Shown here: piece after piece, positions 46,701-55,700 of the stretch
How the letters are laid out: every line of letters begins with the position of its first letter
How positions within the stretch are numbered: the stretch's first letter is position 1
NCBI GenBank assembly: GCA_902728285.1
Contig: CACVBU010000567.1
Location: forward strand, 558,001 to 622,000
Length of the DNA: 64,000 nucleotides
Source: Clytia hemisphaerica
Lineage: Eukaryota > Cnidaria > Hydrozoa > Leptothecata > Clytiidae
Direction of reading: 5' to 3'
The notes under the pieces: model-generated
The model's database searches: none
What the model saw: the letters and a program-made list of their open reading frames with translations, nothing else
Told to the model about the DNA's origin: nothing
Program-made: the position numbers and the translations under genes

Positions 46701-49700
46701 GGAAAGAATGAGAATTTAAAAAATCGGACTATAACCCGGTTCGAAGCCCCGTACACCGTGACCGCTCACCGCAAGAGCTGGCGAACGAGTGAATCTTGAG
46801 AGAGTTGAAATCTTGAAAATTCTGAAAAATGACGAACTATAACCCGTCGAAGACTGCAATCTAACTTTGCGTTTTCAGCACCTTGACATCGCATTCTTTG
46901 TATAAAAACTTTGGCTTTAACTTTCAAGTCCTCGAAAAGTAACGTAGAACGAGCAATCCTGAGAAGTTCACCAACAAAAGAAGAATAAAAAATCGATTCT
47001 GGCAAGTTGCTATCTTTGTGTGGCATTCGGACTATGGAAAAAGGAAATGCATCCCGTTTATCAAACAACTTATAAATAAATATCCCGTCTTTGATGGTAA
47101 TATCCAGGTTTAAAAAAGAAGCATGATTACCCGAGTGCTCAATTTTGAGTTCAAGCTCATCTTGATAGATATCTCTATATATAATACACAGACTGAAACA
47201 AGTTACCGTCATTGATAGCACACAAATCATCAATGAATCTTTTAGTCGAATGAAAATGGCGAGCCTTAACCTTATTTTCCTCAATGACCCTGCTCATATA
47301 CCTTTGTTCGTATTGGTAGAGGAAAAGATTAGCCCAAAATGGCGCCGGATCGATTCCCATGGGAATCCCGATCACTTGACACATAACAATATCACCTGCA
47401 TTGAAAAAACAATTTTTTATCAGATGTTTCATAGCAGTTTTCAAAGAATTCTGTGTAAAAGACACAGAAGATTTGGGTTTTGTTTTTGACCAATACGCTT
47501 TATCATTTTTAGACTGATATATTAATATACATTTTGTGCTTAATCTGAGGTTTACATTCAGTGTAATTTTTAAAACACATGACTACAATATGCAACGTTC
47601 CTCACTTTGACATTTTCTTGTTATGAACCCTCATTACGCTCTTTTTTATAAGAACCATGAAATTTGAGTTAAGCCTAGGCTTGTTCTTATTTTTTCTATT
47701 GTCTAGAATAATAGACCTATTGTTTCAGTCTAAGCCTGATTGTTCTTATAAAAAAAAAGTGTATGCTGTTAACCCTTTCAGTACCGAGCCCTTTTTTCTA
47801 TTTTTTTAGCCTACACTTTTTTATAAGCGTATCGTAATGCCCGAAGTTTTTATCATCTTATCCTGGGTCAAGCTGGAGTTTTTACAAGTTCTTTGATGAC
47901 TCTGTTGGTCGTTAAATGTTGAGACAAACGATTTTATTAGTCAGCCAACAGCTGATTATTCAAATAGGCTTTTTCCCCATCATCATCAGACCAAAATCGA
48001 AAAAAACATGTTACCCCGATATGCTCATTACGTAAGCCGTGTTTCCCCGATTTCTAAAGTTTATATCCGATCGGGTTAAGTTTTAGTGTACTTTTAGCGT
48101 GTGTTGTTTTTAGAAAACATAGATGTGGTGTTTCAAGATGGCGGTTTAAACTGCTCAGTGTTTTCAGTGTAAATGCAGGAAGTAAAATGCATGTTGCAAG
48201 CTTCAATTTCTGTCATATCTTTTTTATAATGACTTTGAAACTTGGCAAATCAAACACATGATTTTCATCAAGGGGATTCTTTTTTATATTTGTTGAAGGT
48301 TTAGCAATTTGCTCAAGTTTTTGTTATTTTTAAGAATTTCTGCTTTTTTTTGCATAATAAATAAACATATTTTTCCTGTTTGCCTCTAGCTGTAGGTGGA
48401 ATTGATCATGGTATAATGTTATTGGAATATGATAAAGTATAAAAAAGTACAGCTACTGTCTAAATTTGATAAAGACAGGATGCAATCATGTTTTTGGACT
48501 TGGACGTATTTGCCAGGAGCATGGATTTAGTGTATAAACTATAACGTGCAACTGAAACGTTTTTGACGCATTGGTTTAAGGGTACTTACAAAGATTGTTT
48601 GGTTTTCAGTTGGTGTAAAGTAATAATTCCAGCTCGGCGTGAATGACTCCATAATTCATTGATTTTTAGCTTTCATTTTGGCTAAATTTGCGTTTGCTTG
48701 CTTACGCTTGCATCAATTTATTAATTATGTTGGCGCATGCGCCTCTTTTCCCATCTTGCACCCTTATTAAAAATTGAATGTTGGTACAAAAGAAATTTTG
48801 CTTGGCGTGAGGCTTGCTGTACGGAAAAATATCTTCGACGCGAGATTTTGTGGAATCCATACTGCACTGGCGTGTTTGGCTACAACAACAGCAGAGGGAG
48901 ACAATCAAAATTATGTTCTGTTCGCGCCGGCTGTTTGCGTCGGCCAACCAATCCAACCAACTTGGCAGACAAAAATGCTGGAGGAGTCAGAAAATTGTCA
49001 GAATTTTTCATCAAGCGAGCGAATAAATATTAAAAACTAAACTTTGAAACCATTTTCCTAAAAACCTGACTAGATTTACTACCGACCGACTGACTGACTC
49101 TATTTTATGAAGATTTTTGACACGAACGGAACATATATTTGATTGCCGCCAGAAGACTGGATAAAATGACGACCATCACATATTATTTTTTTATTGTTCA
49201 CACATCTGGACGCAGATTGTGTTTTGTGACCTTGGCGCATGTTTTGGGCTTTTTTGGTTGGAAACACCCACCTGTTCATAATAGGTAACAAACATCCATG
49301 TTAGAGAATGGGTGGACCCGCCCACTTGAAACACTATTTTACCATAATTTCATCACCAATCATTAGTCAAATAAATTACTTTGATGCTGTTAAAAGACAA
49401 TACAGATCCACAAGTCCATTATTTTAAAGTTTATAATGTCAATTTTTTTTCTCGACATTTTCTGTCTGATTTTTACTTTTTTGCTTATTTTATATCAAAA
49501 ATAAAAAAATAAAATTTTTATACAAATTATCATGATATAATATGAACACTACGTGTACTGTAATCTTTTAGAAGGGTTTGTCCATAATAGGGGGTGTCCA
49601 TAAAAGGGTAACCTACCTTACTAAAATACAGTTTCTGTTGAAATTTTAGAGACTGAACTACTTTTCGCAAAGTTTTTGAGGCAAATTGTGTTTTTCTGGA

Positions 49701-52700
49701 GTATGTGACTAGCTTAATTGTTAATGGCAGCCAGTTACAATTTCTAGAGTGTGAATTTCTAGTAGGAGCACCTGAAGAATTGTGACAAAGTGTTATTAGA
49801 ATTTGGTCAGGTATAGACCTTTTTTTAAAGAGGCAGCCATGTTGAATAATTATGTACTCCAGCATAAAAACAATGATACAGCCATGCATAATTACTGTAT
49901 CATGCATATTTTAAAAATTATATTGTTTTGTTTTGCTTGGTTATTGTAAACATGCTACTGGCATAAATTTAATGAACTATTATTCAAAAAGAAAACTACT
50001 TGTATTTATAAATGTAAATGATTCGTCTATTTGATTTTTTTGATAAAATCTTTGTACAGGTTTATAACAGGACATATCTAAAATTTTGTAATTTGTAATT
50101 TGTCCCTAGATTTTTACTTTATCTTCAAAAATGTTAAAAGTTGAATTTAAATGCTTAACATACGGAATGTTCATTTTCTACTCAATCTAACTACTAGGAG
50201 TTTTGAGTAACCTGGACAAACATTTTTAAGCAAATGTGGTTTTTAGCTCTTAAAATTTTCCAATTTCGCTTGATTCTTTGTGCATCTAGTCCTCCCTTCC
50301 ATCGCAGCTACTTAACTTCTTTACAAGCTATCCAACTAATAATCTAGCTATATTGGCTGACTTTCCAGCCTCGGCTGGTTTATTACTTTTTCTAAAGAAC
50401 GCGTCATCCCTATTGTTTGAAAATAACCAATCAGTTAAGCATGTTGTAAAAACTCCAAGGCATCTCCTTATCCTGGAGATGAGTTTACTTTTTTAAATAC
50501 AGTAGAGTCTCAATAACTCGAACCTCTATTACTCGAACGTCTCCTTAACTCGAACAAATTCGTTGGCAGCATGAAAATCTCCTAATAAACTCTTATAAAA
50601 AAACCTCCATATATCGAATGTTCCCCTTTTTTGGCTCCATAACTCGAATTTTGTTTTCCTTTCCTGAACTTGAAAAATATAAGCAATCTGATTGGCTAAG
50701 AGACAAACCATATTTCATTTTTGAAAATTTTGATTTTTGGGCCTGGGGTCAAGTTTTCATTTTTTTCAAAATCTTAAACTGCTACAATCAGACCTTTAAA
50801 TAATAAATAATTCGAAAGTTACTGAAGTCGAGCCCAGTGCGGTGCGCAAGCCTGGACGGCCTCAAGTTGAAACGATTTTTTTTCTCGATCAGGCAGTCCA
50901 TCTGCAAGTGTAATGGAAATATTTAGTCGCATTTGTGTGAATCTTGTTTATTTATTGGTTTACGGATCCGCCGACATTATTTTTGCCAAAAAAAACAAAA
51001 AAAAAAAAAAAAAAAAAAACTTTTATTTACTTTTTCTCCTCCGACCTTCAAAAAAGAAGAAATAAATAAAAAAACCTTTACTTAAACAGGAAAACAAAAG
51101 AAAAGAAGAGAAAGAGAGAGGGGGTTAAATGATCTAAACACAGCTGTGCCCTATTCTGCCAATGTAAAGATATTTTGATCCTTCCCTTAATGTCAGGGAA
51201 CTTCCCCATGGAATTTCCCTATCCACATAAAACAAACTAAATTATTATATACCTGTAGGCAAAAATAGCCATTGAATAATTCCTGACATACCATTGCTAT
51301 TATACCACGGTAGAGTTTTTTTTCAAATTTTGCTTTCAAAGTTTGATTTTTTTTGTCGCTTTTGTTGTTATCAAAGAAATTCATTAAAATAAATCTATTG
51401 TCAATTTCATAAACAAATTTTATGACTTAAAGTAATTAAGAAATCATTAAAAAAGAAAAACGTTCGAACGTTCGATTATGGGAGTGTTTTAAGTGAAACA
51501 TTTAACTATTGACATAATAAATGTTTTGTTTTTGCCTCTAGGTATATAATAAAACATATATTCAATAGGTTTTCGTTGGTTATTATTCATGTTTCAGTTT
51601 ATTTTCAGTTTATCCATAGACTCTATCTAAAACAACACCTTGCACTTTATTCTTTTGTCTTTAAATCTAAAAATCGATACCATTTCACAAAATTTTATTT
51701 TATTATTTCCTCCGATTTCAGATTTTTAAAAAGAAAATAAAAAAAGTTTAAACCATTAATTTTATTTTCATTTTTTTTTCCATCCTCCTGTCCAAAACTT
51801 TTCCTCAAAATGTCCGTAAACCAGAAAATAAAAAAGTAATTGCCTTACGCCTTACTTTAAGTATTGAAAAGAAATACAACGTTTCTTAATCTTTATGTAT
51901 CAAGCTCTACTTATGTATTGAGCACTCTTAATTGTGCAGAGAAACACAAGAAGAAAATAATGCATAAGTATAACAATGGACTACTGTACAGAAAAAAGAC
52001 GTTTATTGAATGTTGTTACGTCAATATTTTGTCATCTTTTCATTACGTGTTAAGAATGTTGTTACGTCAATATTTGCGCGCACAGCGCGCTCAAACGCGC
52101 GTTCCGAATCCTTTGGCAAGATCCGCATACACGGTTGGAATAAAAATGTCCTGGGTGGAAAATTTTTGAAAAGGAGGCTAATACAACAGAATTAGGACAA
52201 AAGAGCTCCTTATATAAAATAAGCTCCTTTTATTCCCGTAGAAAACCTTTAAGAATATTTTTACGATGATTTTTCCCAAGAAGTTAAAGGTTTTCTTTTG
52301 ATGGAAAGGTCCGACGATGCTGAGTCGGAAATATTTCATAAACGCTCTGGCATGTGCACTAGCCTGGCACAAGTGTGTGCATGCGTGTGTAAAAACAAGT
52401 GCGACAAGATAAGAAAAAGTTTTTGAAATGATAATTGAAACATATTTCTCACACAAAAGAACCTTTATTGATACTCTTTCGAATATTTTTATGCATATGT
52501 AATATCTAATTTATAGAAGTGTATTTCTCAGGTCTATTGACCTCTATGAAACAATCTTACATCTTTACAATTTATAGATCTTATCATTCCATTCGTTTGT
52601 CAATTCTAGTTTGAATTTCCCTACGGACGGTGCATTTACAACATTGGTTGCCAAACTGTTCCAAGTATCAATGCTCCTATAGTAAAGTGAATTCGTTAGG

Positions 52701-55700
52701 TATCCTCTAATGCCGTCTTCAGCGAAATTCCTCTTTAATTCGAGATTGTGCTTACGTTGAGGTCGATTTCGAAGAACGAGTTTCTGACATAGGGAAGATT
52801 TATCATAGACATTAAGATGTTTATATACTTCCACCATGTCCCCGATTTTACGCCGGATCTTGAGGCTGGGTAGGTTCATGACTTGTAAACGTTCTTCATA
52901 TGAATGGTTTCTATAACCACCGACAAGTCTTGTGGCCCTACGTTGGACACTTTCAATTGCATCAGAGTGTTTGATCAGCCGTGGAGACCAAACAGCTTGC
53001 GCGTTCTCAAGGTAAGGTCTCACAAATGCAATGAAAAGTGTGCGGAGCATCTCGAGAGAAATGAAGTCGAAGCTTCTGTTAATCAATCCAACGATCGAGT
53101 TAGCCTTCTTGATCTTGGTGTAGATGTGTTCTTCGAAATTCAATTCACTATCAATAATATCAATAATCACTCCAAGATCCTTCTCTTGATCAACATGTTC
53201 TAGGACAGAGCCAGCGATCTCGTAAGGATATGCATGTTGAATGTTCCAGAATTTCCCTAGTGTCAACACGTGGCACTTGTCAGGATGGAATTTCAACAAC
53301 CAGTCACCAGACCACTTTTCCATTGCCTCAATATCGTGCTGAAGTCTAATTGCATCTTCAGCGTTATTTATTTCTTCAACTCTACACGCAACTGATGTTA
53401 AACTAACGGGCCTGTAATTCTCTGCAAGGTTCTTTTTCCTTTCTTGTAGATCGGGGACACATGTGCGCAGTCTTCCAATCATCAGGTAGTTTACTTTCTA
53501 CGAAGGACTTGGCCATGATAGTATGTAAAGGACCGGCTATGTAAAAGGCCAGCTTTTTCAGCATGACAGGGTGAATCTCATTAGGTCCTAGCAATTTATT
53601 AGGATTCAAATCTTTTAGTTCCTTTTTGATCATGTCGATTGTTAGATCGAATGCTACATCTGTGTCTGTTCGTGATGGAAACTCAGGTCGTGATCCAGCA
53701 GGTTCATTCGTAAAAACACTGCAAAACTGATCCTGTAGGATGTCAGCTTTATCCTCATCAGTAAAACGAAGTGATGATTTATCATTTGGATCAAGGAGAA
53801 GAGGGGAAATTCCCGTTTTGGTCTTCATTGAGTTCCGGATATGCTTCCAAAACTTCTTAGGGCTTCTTTTTGCTTGACCACAAATTCGTTCTTCTAGTCT
53901 TCTTCTTTATCGTCTGATCTTTCCTGTAACCTTGTTTCTCGCAGTAGCGTAAATAGCTCTATTTATAATAAATAAAACGTTTTCTGTATTTTAGATCAAA
54001 ACATTCGATTGTAAATTTCTTCGAAATCAACTTTGCTTTTTTTTGTTTTTACAAATAAAGCAATAGAATGTGAGGTCACATCTCGAAACAACTTTCGATC
54101 TTTCATTTACTTGGAGGTTATCGTTGTGTAAAGAAATGGCTTTTATCTATCTGATTCAGCATGGAGGTGCCACCCTTTCTATCGCTTCCTTCTACCCCCA
54201 AATATTATCTTTAAGAATATTCATAATGAAATGGAAAAACATCACTCTTATAAAAAACGCGTGTAGTCTCAAAAAGCAATGACAAGAAAAGATCATTGTC
54301 ATGAAATAACAATTGAACTGAAACAATGAATTGGAAAAAAAGATGAGCTTATCAAAAATAATGTCTTACCATCCTGTAAATATAATTCTTCTCGTATGAA
54401 GTTGCTCTTTGTGATGTTCTCCAACCTGCAAAATAATTGAATAACTATGTTAAAGTGAACATTTTAATGTTTATATCCATCCAACTTAACAGCGTTAATT
54501 TTCGCGCACCTTTTATGTAAACTGTGTGAATTGTATTTTATGTACATTGAATTTACTCGGTGTACTTAACGCCCATATTGAATAGTGGTAACATTTGCGT
54601 ACCACTTATTAAAAGAACTTTAATCCATCACAATATTTTGGTTGGCCGGATTGAGAAACTACCTCCCGGGTTGAAATATTTGCAACTTTATCTGAGTTTT
54701 CAGCGACGGAGACGACTAGCTTTTGATATGTCTAAATCCTTATCAACTAAGGACGATGATAAATTAGCGCTTTTACCATCTCCAACTTTGCAAGTCAAAA
54801 CTGCCAGATGAAATGAAGTTTTTATAAGATACTTTAATAATTGGTCATTTGAAGTAATAAAAATGACGCGTTCTTTAGAAAAAGTAACAAAATTGTTTTA
54901 TTACTGGTTAACGACCAACCAAATCAAATAAGAGCTTGTAAAAACTCCATCTCGTCCCAAAACTGCGGGCTATTATTCACAGTCATTTCACCGTCCTCAA
55001 AAGTACAAAATGCATAAACACATAATTATACTCAATGGAGACTTTAACAAACCTTCTCGTAACATGTGAATTAGAATAGCATTCGCCAACAGCATTTGTC
55101 CACTTCTTAACATACAGCCCCATCCACCATCAGAAGTCAAGTTCGATTTTGCTAATGTTTCAAATTTCTTACGATACGTCAACCAAACAAGAGATGAGAA
55201 ATCTTCAAAGAATTGATCCAGACTCAAAACTTTATGTTCGTCTTTCACCACTCTACCGTCATCTTCAGTGTCTGTCAAAAAATTAAAATCATCACAGAAA
55301 TTATGAGGAATTATCCGAAATTATCAGAAATTATCGGAAATTATGAGGAATTATCGGAAATTATGAGAAATTATAGGAAATTTTCTCAGTAGATTTTATC
55401 AACGTTGAATTTATTAAAAGTTGATTTAAGTGTGTTGATCTCAAGATCCCTGATCATGTGTAAAAAGGTACAATTTTCATTTTAACATTTTAACTAAGCT
55501 TTAGCGTTTCCCACCAAAGAGTTAACCTGGCTGATAACCCCTGATCCTTCCCTTAATTGATGAGGATTAGACAGAGAGGCATCAAGTACAATTTTGTACT
55601 GAGTATAAATCCTTTGATATGACCCAGCAATAGATTGAACCCAGCAAGGGATTGAACCCAGTTGTGCACTGTAGCCGAATATTGTACCTTTGCAATGTCT

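Noticed and set aside
46735-46770. Possible tRNA T arm 'cccggttcgaagcccc'
   Set aside because: No cloverleaf upstream; a related phrase lacking the T-arm match recurs 100 bases away inside the same relic.
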